The notes beneath the pieces were generated by a model. That model saw nothing but the letters and a program-made list of their open reading frames with translations, was not told the origin of the DNA and searched no databases. A DNA stretch of 14,827 nt from JBBSUX01 sp038234045 (lineage in GTDB: Bacteria; Pseudomonadota; Gammaproteobacteria; Burkholderiales; Burkholderiaceae_C): assembly GCA_038234045.1 (NCBI GenBank), contig JBBSUX010000059.1:1-14827 (forward strand), read 5' to 3'. Below are positions 1 to 7,096 of this stretch, in pieces; the stretch's first letter is position 1, and each line of letters begins with the position of its first letter. The translations under genes and the position numbers were made by a program.

Positions 1-1248
1 GAAGCGTTGCTGGATATTTTTGATGAACCAGCGCGCCTCCTGCAGGCGTTGTTGCAGCGCTTGCACGTTCTCGCCGCGATGGGCCCTGAGCGCGTTGGCA
101 TATATGTCGTGCACCCTGAGGCGCGGCATCACATCGGGGTTGAGGCGCACCTGGAACCGGACCTGCGCCCCGCTGCCGATCTTCTTGACGATGACATCCG
201 GCACCACGATGTTGCGCTCGACATCGACAAAACGTCGCCCGGGGCGCGGCTCAAGCCGGCCGATCAAGGTGATGGCAGCGCGGACCAGTTCGTCCGATGC
301 GCGGCAGAGCGAAGACAGGCGGCGAATGTCTCGGCGGGCCAGCATCTCCATGGGTTGCAGGCAGATGGTCAGCGCGGTTTTGATCACGGCAGCGCGGGGC
401 GGTGGCTCATCTGCGGCAGCGGAGTGATCGCCGTCGCCAGCTGGCGCGGATCTTTCGGTGTCGGGCAACTCGTCTTGCAGCTCGTCTCTCAATGCCTTCA
501 GCTGCAGCGTCAGGCATTCGCGCAGATCGCGTGCACCCACGCCCACAGGCTCGAGGTGTTGCAGAAGGCGCAATGCGACAGTGAAGCGATGCACCAGCTC
601 TTCCACCTCGTCGGCTTCCGCATCGCCGTGGCCCGCCAGACCCAGGGCGAGCGAGGGCAGGGAATCCTCAAGATAACCGTCGTCGTTGAGCGACTCGATC
701 AGAAAGCGCAGCGCCGCGCTGTCCTCTGGCGAAAGGCGCATCGCAAGGGCCTGGCGATGCAGGTACGACTGCAGCGATTCCTGCTGGCGGGCAAGCTCGG
801 CGGCGTCGATATCACCGTCGTCGCTGCCCAGATTGTTCTGCCGCGCCGGAGCATCACCGCCCCATTCGCTGTCGTCTGCGCCGGCCATTTCGGTAGCGCC
901 GTCGCTTTCCCATCCGGGTTCGTCGATGGGAGTTTCGGCACGCTCAAATTCAGTATCTTTTGTGGCTGTAGCGCTTGATCCGTCAGCGCTTCCAACTATT
1001 GAATAAGGTGCATCTTCTGTACTGGATCCATCGCTTTCACGCGAGGCAGCATCGGCCTGATCGAGCCCGAAAGCCTCACGTTCCGCCGCCTCGTCCTGCG
1101 CCGCTTCGAGAAACGGGTTTTCGTCGAGCATCTGCTCGACCTCCTGGCTCAGCTCCAGTGTGGAAAGTTGCAGCAGCCGGATGGACTGCTGCAACTGCGG
1201 CGTCAGCGCAAGATGCTGCGATATTTTGAGGGAAAGGCCCTGCTTCAC
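1..1248 (-). CDS. rpoN: RNA polymerase sigma-54 factor RpoN (partial, C-terminus beyond left edge)
   Basis: Sigma-54 directs RNA polymerase to -24/-12 promoters and needs AAA+ activators to open them. The frame is open for all 416 codons from a GTG start to the window edge. Residues 1-50 are the glutamine/leucine-rich Region I (begins MKQGLSLKIS, then a QLQQSIRLLQLS stretch and a DENPFLE motif), which contacts activators. Residues about 50-150 form a long Asp/Glu/Ser-rich Region II linker. The core-binding domain follows, with EPVGVGARDL near residue 235. The -12/-24 DNA-binding parts and the RpoN box lie beyond the edge. The GTG start is chosen because the protein begins exactly where the family does, and GGAGA lies 7 bases upstream. 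An acidic, Pro/Ala-rich insertion near residues 255-285 is less conserved in type. It lies downstream of lptB on the same strand, as is usual in proteobacteria. Confidence 0.95.
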   Translation of the reverse strand, partial: MKQGLSLKISQHLALTPQLQQSIRLLQLSTLELSQEVEQMLDENPFLEAAQDEAAEREAFGLDQADAASRESDGSSTEDAPYSIVGSADGSSATATKDTEFERAETPIDEPGWESDGATEMAGADDSEWGGDAPARQNNLGSDDGDIDAAELARQQESLQSYLHRQALAMRLSPEDSAALRFLIESLNDDGYLEDSLPSLALGLAGHGDAEADEVEELVHRFTVALRLLQHLEPVGVGARDLRECLTLQLKALRDELQDELPDTERSAPAGDGDHSAAADEPPPRAAVIKTALTICLQPMEMLARRDIRRLSSLCRASDELVRAAITLIGRLEPRPGRRFVDVERNIVVPDVIVKKIGSGAQVRFQVRLNPDVMPRLRVHDIYANALRAHRGENVQALQQRLQEARWFIKNIQQRF

Positions 1249-1508
1249 CGAGCATCTCCGCCGGGCATCGCGGATGCGCCCGGTGTATGCGGAACATTCG
1301 AACTATCGCTCGACCGCAGACATATTGACCGCTGCAAAGCGACGAACGCGACACCACGCCACACTTCGTTTCGGACCGGGTGACCGGTCAAGCGCGCACG
1401 TCCATCGAGGACACCGCGGATCTGGCTGCGCCAGTCCGCTGGTGCCGCCCACTCGAAGGGGGAAGGCGAAGACACGCAGTGCGTAGCCTGGGGGTGGGCC
1501 AAGTTCAC
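1245..1508 (-). CDS. Possible small ORF (87 codons) bridging lptB and rpoN
   Basis: Not recognised. This GTG-initiated frame fills the whole lptB-rpoN gap. Its first four bases (GTGA, 1505-1508) overlap the lptB stop, and its stop overlaps the rpoN GTG start in a second GTGA (1245-1248). Both are typical of translational coupling. About two thirds of its codons end in G or C, more so in the first half. The product would be soluble, rich in Arg, Ser, Ala and Pro, with several Trp and no membrane segment or known motif. The second half is more AT-rich and could instead be a promoter region for rpoN. If this ORF is not real, the 256-bp gap is plain intergenic DNA in which no convincing sigma-70 or -24/-12 promoter was found. 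Confidence 0.3.
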   Translation of the reverse strand: MNLAHPQATHCVSSPSPFEWAAPADWRSQIRGVLDGRARLTGHPVRNEVWRGVAFVALQRSICLRSSDSSNVPHTPGASAMPGGDAR

Positions 1509-2386
1509 ATGCGGAAGTGCTCGCCCAGATACACCCGTCGCACATCGGCGTTGTCGACGATCTCGGCCGGTGTGCCCTGAGCCAGCACATGACCTTCGCT
1601 AATGATGAAGGCGTGATCGCAGATGCCAAGCGTCTCGCGCACGTTGTGATCGGTGATCAGCACACCAATGCCTCGTTCCTTGAGGAAACCGATGATGCGC
1701 TGGATCTCGATCACGGCAATCGGATCAATACCGGCAAACGGTTCGTCGAGCAGGATGAAGCGCGGCTGGGTGGCCAGTGCGCGCGCAATCTCGACGCGAC
1801 GGCGTTCGCCGCCCGAGAGCGCAGGCGCCGGTGAGTCGCGCAGGTGATCGACCCGAAGCTCTGCGAGCAGCGCATCAAGGCGCTCGTTGAGCACCGCGCG
1901 AGCCAATGGCCGGCCGTTTTCGTCCTGCTGCAACTCGAGCACCGCGCGCACATTCTCCTGAACCGTAAGGCGCCGGAAGATCGACGCCTCCTGCGGCAGG
2001 TAGGAAAGACCGAGTCGCGAGCGTCGATGGATCGGCAGGTTGGCGATCGATTTCCCGTCAATGGTGATGTCGCCTCCATCGGAACGAACCAGCCCGACGA
2101 TCATGTAGAAGGATGTCGTCTTCCCGGCCCCATTGGGACCGAGCAGACCAACCACCTCGCCCTTCTGGACCGCAAGCGATACATCCTGTACGACGGTACG
2201 ACTACCGTAAGCCTTGCGCAGGTGCAGAGCCTCGAGCCGGCTGACGCCGCCCTCGCCGCTGTGCGACCCGGACCTGTGCGATGCGGCAGCAGTCATCGCG
2301 TTCATTGGCATCGCACCGTCAGCAGCAAAGGTCTGATCAGCCTTGGACGACCCTTCCCCCGCCGGATCCGGATGTCTTGCGCTCAC
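1505..2386 (-). CDS. lptB: LPS export ABC transporter ATPase LptB
   Basis: Cytoplasmic ATPase that powers LptF/LptG to pull lipopolysaccharide from the inner membrane onto the Lpt bridge. The 293-residue protein has all ABC motifs: Walker A GPNGAGKT (83-90), Q-loop in YLPQEASIF (Q132), signature LSGGERRR (190-197), Walker B ILLDEP (211-216) and the H-loop histidine in TDHNVRET (H247). YLPQ and FAGIDPI are characteristic of LptB. The GTG start overlaps the lptA TGA by four bases (GTGA, 2383-2386), and GAAGG lies 9 bases upstream, so coupled translation is likely. This start gives an N-terminal extension of roughly 45 residues over the usual length of about 240. Internal ATGs at codons 26, 28 and 31 would shorten it but still leave a tail before the conserved LEALHLRKAYG. 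Confidence 0.95.
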   Translation of the reverse strand: MSARHPDPAGEGSSKADQTFAADGAMPMNAMTAAASHRSGSHSGEGGVSRLEALHLRKAYGSRTVVQDVSLAVQKGEVVGLLGPNGAGKTTSFYMIVGLVRSDGGDITIDGKSIANLPIHRRSRLGLSYLPQEASIFRRLTVQENVRAVLELQQDENGRPLARAVLNERLDALLAELRVDHLRDSPAPALSGGERRRVEIARALATQPRFILLDEPFAGIDPIAVIEIQRIIGFLKERGIGVLITDHNVRETLGICDHAFIISEGHVLAQGTPAEIVDNADVRRVYLGEHFRM

Positions 2387-3045
2387 TTCGACTGGCCTTC
2401 TAGCCGTGGGCTGGAACGCAGGTTCGAAGGAGCTGCTGGCGTCGCGACGGCGGCGCCGGGCCCACCACGCGGCGCGAGTATGGCGCGGACCCGCCCGCCC
2501 GGGTTACCCGGTCCGGACTTGCCGGCGTTGCCATCGACGGTGTAAACATCGGTGATGTTGTTGTAGACAATCACATCCCCGCGGACGTTGTCGGCCACCT
2601 TGCCGTCCACCAGGCGGCGCATTTCCGCACGATGGATGAATTTGACGCGGTCGGCACGGCCGTCGTAGTCGATGGTTTCGCCCTCGCCCTCAATGAATTC
2701 CTCGGGAGCTCCGGGAGCCGTATCCCGCTTCTGCCGGAAATAGGCGCGCTTGCCGGGCAATGCCGTCACCACGCCGAACTGATAACCGTCGGGGTCCTGC
2801 CGTACTTCCAGCCGCTCGCCGCGGATAACGATGCTGCCCTTGGTGAGCACCACATTGCCGGTGAATACGCTCAATTGCGCGAGATCGTCGTGGCGCAGCG
2901 TGTCGGACTCGATGTTCATCGGCTGCGCGCGGTCGGTTTTTTCGGCATGCGCTGCTACCGAGCACAGAGCCATCACCAACATGGCCACACAGGTGGCGAT
3001 CCGAAGGGAGGGACGCCGTCCGGAGGAATCAAAAACGAATTTCAT
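2383..3045 (-). CDS. lptA: LPS transport periplasmic protein LptA
   Basis: Periplasmic bridge protein that passes LPS from LptC to LptD. It is a 220-residue protein with a basic N-region, a hydrophobic core (about residues 16-31) and an AHA|E signal-peptidase site near 34/35. The OstA/LptA beta-jellyroll domain follows, with the family-typical pattern of 'MNIESDTL', 'FTGNVVLTKGS', 'IRGERLEV' and 'NITDVYTVDG'. From about residue 175 there is a Gly/Pro/Ala-rich tail that makes it longer than the E. coli protein (about 185 residues). Its stop overlaps the lptB start by GTGA, so the two are co-translated. No lptC lies upstream; dsbA and its terminator do, so lptA probably has its own promoter in 3046-3110. 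TACAAT on the minus strand (about 3078-3083) resembles a -10 box but lacks a good -35. Confidence 0.92.
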   Translation of the reverse strand: MKFVFDSSGRRPSLRIATCVAMLVMALCSVAAHAEKTDRAQPMNIESDTLRHDDLAQLSVFTGNVVLTKGSIVIRGERLEVRQDPDGYQFGVVTALPGKRAYFRQKRDTAPGAPEEFIEGEGETIDYDGRADRVKFIHRAEMRRLVDGKVADNVRGDVIVYNNITDVYTVDGNAGKSGPGNPGGRVRAILAPRGGPGAAVATPAAPSNLRSSPRLEGQSK

Positions 3046-3110
3046 AGGGCACGAATCTTGCTCAGCCGTTGAGCGGACGATTGTACGAGGCCGTTAACGC
3101 GAACCATGGG

Positions 3111-3142
3111 AAAAAGCAAAAGGCCCGCGCTTGGCGGGCCTT
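3111..3142 (-). terminator. Rho-independent terminator of dsbA
   Basis: A perfect 9-bp stem (3120-3128 with 3134-3142, AAGGCCCGC and its complement) closes a 5-base loop. On the minus strand it is followed by a T-rich run, TTTGCTTTTT (3119-3111 or so). It lies 57 bases after the dsbA stop and before lptA, so it separates the dsbA unit from the lptAB-rpoN unit. Confidence 0.85.
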
Positions 3143-3198
3143 CGGCAATCGCTTCAACAATCCACCGCGCCGTTAAACCGGCGCATCCGGGTCTGGAA

Positions 3199-3885
3199 TC
3201 AAGCGCCTTTTTTTGTCTGGGCGATGAGGTAATCGGCCACCACCAGTACACGGTCCATGCTGCCCGCCAGGCTGCCATCGAGGTAGTACTTGCCGGCCAC
3301 ACCGAACGACGGCACGCCCTCGACCTTGTACTGATCCTGGATCTGCGCAGCACGCTTGGCCTTGGCGTTGACTGAGAACGAGTTGTAGGCTTCCAGAAAT
3401 TTTGCCTTGTCCACACCTTGCTTGACGACCCATGCGGTAATGGCTGCGTCTGTATTGAGCGGCAGATGCTCCTTGTGGATGGCGTCGAACACCTTGGTGT
3501 GGAGCTCGTCGACCTTGCCCATCGCCTCCAGTGCGTAGTAGAGCTTTTGCTGGGGAAAGAAGTCATCACGGAAATGCACCGGGACCCGCTGCAGCATTAC
3601 GTAGGGGGGCAAAGCCTTGACCCAGCGCTCGAAAGCCGGTTCGAACGCATTGCAGTGGGGGCAGCTGTACCAGAAGAATTCGATCACCTCGATCTTTCCG
3701 GCTGGCGCCTCGGTATCGACTGGCTTGTCAAGGACGAGGTAGTCCTTTCCAGCCTTGGGCGGTGGTGCGCTCTGCGCCAGAGCGGCCGGCGACCAGGCCA
3801 GCGGCAGCGCAGCGGCAGCTACAGCCGCCAGATGGAATTGACGCCGGTGAGCGCCATGGGATGAGAGAGGTGAAAGCTTCGACAT
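3199..3885 (-). CDS. dsbA: Thiol:disulfide interchange protein DsbA
   Basis: Periplasmic oxidase that introduces disulfide bonds into exported proteins and is reoxidised by DsbB. The 228-residue protein has the CPHC active site (C75-C78) inside EFFWYSCPHC, a long helical insertion, and the cis-proline loop VPSFG (P192), all standard for DsbA. The N-terminus is a signal peptide ending near ALA|Q (37/38). It carries a twin-arginine-like motif, RRQFHL (14-19), before a moderately hydrophobic alanine-rich stretch. Start ATG: AAGGAG lies 10 bases upstream. The SPOR-domain gene and argS lie upstream on the same strand with a 77-base gap, and a strong terminator follows. Confidence 0.95.
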   Translation of the reverse strand: MSKLSPLSSHGAHRRQFHLAAVAAAALPLAWSPAALAQSAPPPKAGKDYLVLDKPVDTEAPAGKIEVIEFFWYSCPHCNAFEPAFERWVKALPPYVMLQRVPVHFRDDFFPQQKLYYALEAMGKVDELHTKVFDAIHKEHLPLNTDAAITAWVVKQGVDKAKFLEAYNSFSVNAKAKRAAQIQDQYKVEGVPSFGVAGKYYLDGSLAGSMDRVLVVADYLIAQTKKGA

Positions 3886-3962
3886 GTGGTTTTTTCTCCT
3901 TGGCCGGATGTGAGGCGGCTGTGCGCTTGAAAGTTCAGTGATCAGGTTCCGGGTGGGGCCGC

Positions 3963-4742
3963 TCAGCGCTGCACGCGTACCAGCGAAGATTCCATGCCAG
4001 CCACATCGAGCTTGTCCTTGAGTTGCTCCGCATCATCGCGGCGCGTGAAAGGACCTACACGCACACGGTAAATGGTGCGGCCAGCTTGTTCACGTTCGGT
4101 GACGCGGGCTTCCCAGCCCATGATGGCCAGCCGGGCCCGCTGGGCGTCTGCTTCGGCATTAGCCCGAAAGGCGCCCGCCTGAACGAAGTAGGTGAACGGG
4201 TCCGTCGCCGCGGCAACCGGTGGAAGGATCGACGGCGCAGCCGACGCCGTCGTGCGAGGCGGTGTCTGCGACGCAGACGATCCCGAGCGCGCACGGGCGA
4301 GATCACCCAGAGGATCGGCGGATACCGCCGCACTACCGCGAGTTGCGCCCGCTGCCGGCGCAACGGTGACCGGCGCGACGGCGCTGGCGCCGGCCGTGGC
4401 AGCCGGAGCGCCACCGTCCACCGTCTTTGCGTCACCTTTGGGAGCAAAAGCGGCGTTGGGATTCCAGTCGAGGTTCTTCTTCGCTTCAGCCGCATCCAGA
4501 CCGGGCGCTCGGGTCTGGTACCGGTTCAGAAAAGGCACGGGCACCTTGCTCGCATAGATCGCAACGCCCAGCGCGAGGCCGAGCCCGAGGACTCCCCCGA
4601 TGACAATGCCTAAAAGCGTGCCACCGTGCTGCATACGACGGGCCACAATTGACTTGGTGCACGCCATCCGACTGTTGCCAGGCGCGAGCCTGCTGGCACG
4701 TTTTTCGTGGAGCATCGGCGCGACCGTTTGCTGAATCTGCAT
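3963..4742 (-). CDS. SPOR-domain (FtsN-like) inner-membrane protein
   Basis: Predicted bitopic cell-division or envelope protein. It has an N-terminal cytoplasmic arm, one membrane segment (about residues 42-63, a Gly/Leu/Ile run after HGGTLLG), a long Ala/Pro/Thr-rich periplasmic linker (about 100-180) and a C-terminal SPOR domain (about 182-258). That domain starts FTYFVQAGAF and ends MESSLVRVQR. SPOR domains bind denuded glycan strands at the septum. AGGGAG (4750-4755) is 7 bases before the first ATG and supports this start. Starting at M37 would give the more usual arrangement of a short arm before the membrane segment, so the real start may be internal. It lies 58 bases after argS and just before dsbA. 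It could be called ftsN, but the low-complexity linker prevents a firm orthology call. Confidence 0.85.
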   Translation of the reverse strand: MQIQQTVAPMLHEKRASRLAPGNSRMACTKSIVARRMQHGGTLLGIVIGGVLGLGLALGVAIYASKVPVPFLNRYQTRAPGLDAAEAKKNLDWNPNAAFAPKGDAKTVDGGAPAATAGASAVAPVTVAPAAGATRGSAAVSADPLGDLARARSGSSASQTPPRTTASAAPSILPPVAAATDPFTYFVQAGAFRANAEADAQRARLAIMGWEARVTEREQAGRTIYRVRVGPFTRRDDAEQLKDKLDVAGMESSLVRVQR

Positions 4743-4800
4743 GTTGAATCTCCCTGTTCCGATTGTCTTTTTTCAAGGGCGCGCGCGGCGCCCCGTGTCA

Positions 4801-6486
4801 TCACATGCGCGCCGGCGCCGAAACGCCGAGCAGACCCAGACCATTGGACAGCACCTGTGCCGTCGCAGCGACCAGTGCAAGCCGCGCCTCCCGCAGGCTC
4901 ACGTCGTCCACCAGAATGCGCTCCGCGTCGTAGTAGCTGTGATAGGCCGAAGCAAGCTCCCGCAGATAAAAAGTGACGTCATGCGGTGCGTAGTCACGCG
5001 CCGCATCCGCGAGCATTTGCGGGTAACGCGCAAGCAACAGCAGGAGTGGGCGCGCAGCAGACGTGTCGAGTGGCGAAAGATCGACGGCAGTCAGGACGGC
5101 GCGGTCGCTGCCCCATGCCGCCAGCACCGAGCAGATGCGCGCATGGGCGTACTGGACGTAATACACCGGGTTGTCGTTGTTCTTCTGAACCGCAAGGTCG
5201 ACGTCAAATGTGTATTCGGTATCGGGTTTGCGTGACAGCAGGAAGAAGCGCACGGCATCAGCGCTCGTCCATTCGATCAGGTCTCGCAGTGTGACGTAGC
5301 TTCCCGCCCGCTTGCTGATCTTGACCTCTTCGCCGCCCTTCATCACTCGCACCATGGTGTGCAGGACGTAATCGGGATAGCCCTGCGGGATGCCCTCGCC
5401 GACACCCTGGAGGCCGGCGCGCACACGGGCGATGGTGCCGTGATGGTCCGTTCCCTGGATGTTGACGACCCGGTGATAACCGCGCTCCCACTTGGCCAGG
5501 TGGTAGGCCACGTCGGGCCCGAACTAGGTGAAGCTGCCGTCACCCTTTCGCATGACGCGGTCCTTGTCGTCGCCATAGTCGGTCGACTTCAGCCACAGCG
5601 CACCGTCTTGCTCGTAGGTTTTGCCGGCAGCTTCGAGCCGGGCAACCGCGCTATCAACCCGGCCACTGGTGTAGAGGCTCGACTCCAGATAATAGTGATC
5701 AAAGTGCACGCGAAATGCCTTCAGATCAAGATCCTGCTCGTGCCGCAGATATGCCACCGCAAACTGCCGAATGGCGTCAAGGTCTTCGATATCGCCACTG
5801 GCGGTCACGCTGCGATCATCCGCAGTGACCGTCTTGCCGGCCTTGAAGTCATCGGCGATGTCGGCAATGTAGTCACCGTTGTACGCAGCGGCCTTTTCAC
5901 CGCTGGGCCAATCCGGATCGCCTGGCTTGACACCCCGCGCGCGCAGTTGCACGCTCGTAGCAAGGGTGTGGATCTGAACGCCCGCATCGTTGTAATAGAA
6001 CTCGCGCCACACCGCATCGCCCTGCGAAGCCCGGAGGTTGCAAATGGCATCGCCCAGCGCCGCCTGGCGGCCGTGCCCGACATGCAATGGCCCGGTGGGA
6101 TTGGCAGAGACAAATTCGACCAGCACCTTTTCGCCCGTTCCGGATTGATGCCCGAACGTTTCGCCCGCAGCCAGCACTTCCCTCACCACCTGCTGGGTCG
6201 CTTCCGGCTTGAGACGCACATTGATGAAACCTGGCCCGGCGATGTCGAGAGAAGCCACCCAACGCGCAAAGGCAGGGGTTTCCATCAACGCCGAGCGGAG
6301 CGTTTCCGCCAGTTCGCGGGGTTTTTTTCCGAGCGGCTTGGCCAGTTGCATCGCTGCAGTGCAGGCGAAATCGCCATGATCAGCCACCTTGGGTGATTCG
6401 AAGGCCGCACGGACGCCGGCGCCCGGCGACAAGGATTCCAGCGTGCTGGCGAGCGCTTTCAGCAGCTCCAGTTTGACCAATTGCAT
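4801..6486 (-). pseudogene. argS: Arginyl-tRNA synthetase with one in-frame amber stop (codon 321)
   Basis: Class I synthetase that charges tRNA-Arg. The frame spans 562 codons, the expected length for betaproteobacterial ArgRS, with no frameshift, but codon 321 is TAG. Before it are the N-terminal additional domain (1-110), the HIGH-type motif in NPTGPLHVGHGR (H135-H138) and FYYNDAGVQI. After it are the KMSKS-type motif KISKRAG (389-395), TEYTFDVDLAV and the DALR anticodon-binding domain, ending LGVSAPARM. The family normally has a tyrosine at codon 321, one base from TAG. Both halves look under full selection. Because argS is essential and usually single-copy, the options are a sequence error, amber suppression, or another functional copy elsewhere. 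No convincing ribosome binding site precedes an internal start at GTG codon 326. The ATG at 6486 fits the family N-terminus. Confidence 0.9.
5524..5526 (-). other. In-frame TAG within argS
   Basis: The codons read on the minus strand are Gly-Ser-Phe-Thr-TAG-Phe-Gly-Pro-Asp-Val-Ala-Tyr-His. From memory of the family the usual run here is T-Y-F-V/L-P-D-V-A-Y-H, so TAG replaces a Tyr codon. Two codons later GGG (5518-5520) stands where Val or Leu is expected. Confidence 0.9.
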
Positions 6487-6616
6487 CCCGGGATTTTAGG
6501 GGGACGGAGCTACTTCAGGCCGGCCGGTCATCCGCACGGCGGGTTCGCCCGTTACGGGAGTGGCTCCATACCGGACCCGCCCTCTTGTCTTTCATCGAAC
6601 CTCAAGGACACCCACC

Positions 6617-6964
6617 ATGAAGAAGCTCCTTTCTCTCGCTGTTTTCGGCGCTTGCCTCTCCTTCGGCGTCGCCCAAGCGCAGATCGCTGCTCCCGCTGCT
6701 ACCAGCGCCAAGCCCGCTACGGCACAGCAAGGCAAGATGGCTTCCTGCAACACCGAAGCCGGCGACAAGAAGGGCGCGGACCGCAAGACGTTCATGAAGA
6801 GTTGCCTGAGCGGAAAGCCGGCTGCTGCGGCCATGGACGAAAAGATGTCGCCCCAGAAAACGCAGCAAAACAAGATGAAAACTTGTAACGCCGATGCCAA
6901 AACCAAGGCGCTCAAGGGTGCAGAGCGCAAGGACTTCATGAAGAACTGTCTGAAGAAGAGCTGA
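6617..6964 (+). CDS. PsiF-repeat secreted protein
   Basis: Small exported protein of 115 residues with a signal peptide (1-21, ending AQA) and two PsiF repeats, about 37-66 and 83-113. Each has the pattern K-M-x-[ST]-C-N then [GR]A-[DE]R-K-x-F-M-K-x-C-L. Each repeat holds two cysteines (C44/C63 and C90/C111) that could form disulfides in the periplasm. PsiF was named for phosphate-starvation induction in E. coli; its molecular role is unknown. An upstream in-frame start at 6560 exists, but the ATG at 6617 is chosen because the signal peptide begins there and AAGGA lies about 9 bases upstream. It is divergent from argS across 130 bp, where no clear Pho box was found, so phosphate control is unproven. 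Confidence 0.85.
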   Translation: MKKLLSLAVFGACLSFGVAQAQIAAPAATSAKPATAQQGKMASCNTEAGDKKGADRKTFMKSCLSGKPAAAAMDEKMSPQKTQQNKMKTCNADAKTKALKGAERKDFMKNCLKKS

Positions 6965-6978
6965 TCGCTCTCCTTTTG

Positions 6979-7001
6979 CGGCGAGCAGTTCTGGTTCGCC
7001 G
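6979..7001 (+). terminator. Weak hairpin after the PsiF gene
   Basis: CGGCGA (6979-6984) pairs with TCGCCG (6996-7001) across an 11-base loop, 14 bases after the stop. Only ATCTTT follows, so it would be a weak terminator; the stronger hairpin at 7040-7078 probably does the work. Confidence 0.35.
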
Positions 7002-7039
7002 ATCTTTCAGCCGGCACGGCAGCTCAAACTAGCCCCAAG

Positions 7040-7078
7040 CAAGAAGCCCCATCGGATCAGCTCTGGTGGGGCTTCTTG
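7040..7078. terminator. Bidirectional terminator between convergent genes
   Basis: A perfect 12-bp inverted repeat, CAAGAAGCCCCA (7040-7051) with its complement (7067-7078). The 15-base loop can extend the stem by G-T and Watson-Crick pairs. The A-rich left and T-rich right ends of the stem (AAGAA, TTCTT) can serve as the U-tract in either direction. It sits exactly between the convergent PsiF and DUF2214 genes. Confidence 0.75.
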
Positions 7079-7096
7079 CCGTTGGAGCGCCGGCCG

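Noticed and set aside
7..978. Long plus-strand frame of 323 codons opposite rpoN
   Set aside because: It is antisense to a clearly conserved sigma-54 frame, its product resembles nothing, and long antisense frames are common in GC-rich coding DNA.
4801..5511. Second half of argS as a separate gene
   Set aside because: The start would be GTG inside the conserved PDVAYH motif, with no ribosome binding site, and the product would lack the HIGH motif and the N-terminal domain.
5359..6396. 345-codon plus-strand frame opposite argS
   Set aside because: It lies wholly antisense to argS, whose conserved motifs are certain. It spans the TAG site only because it is on the other strand.
6487..6616. 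Pho box in front of the PsiF gene
   Set aside because: Only isolated TGTC/TCAT fragments occur; there is no pair of 7-base direct repeats at the proper spacing.
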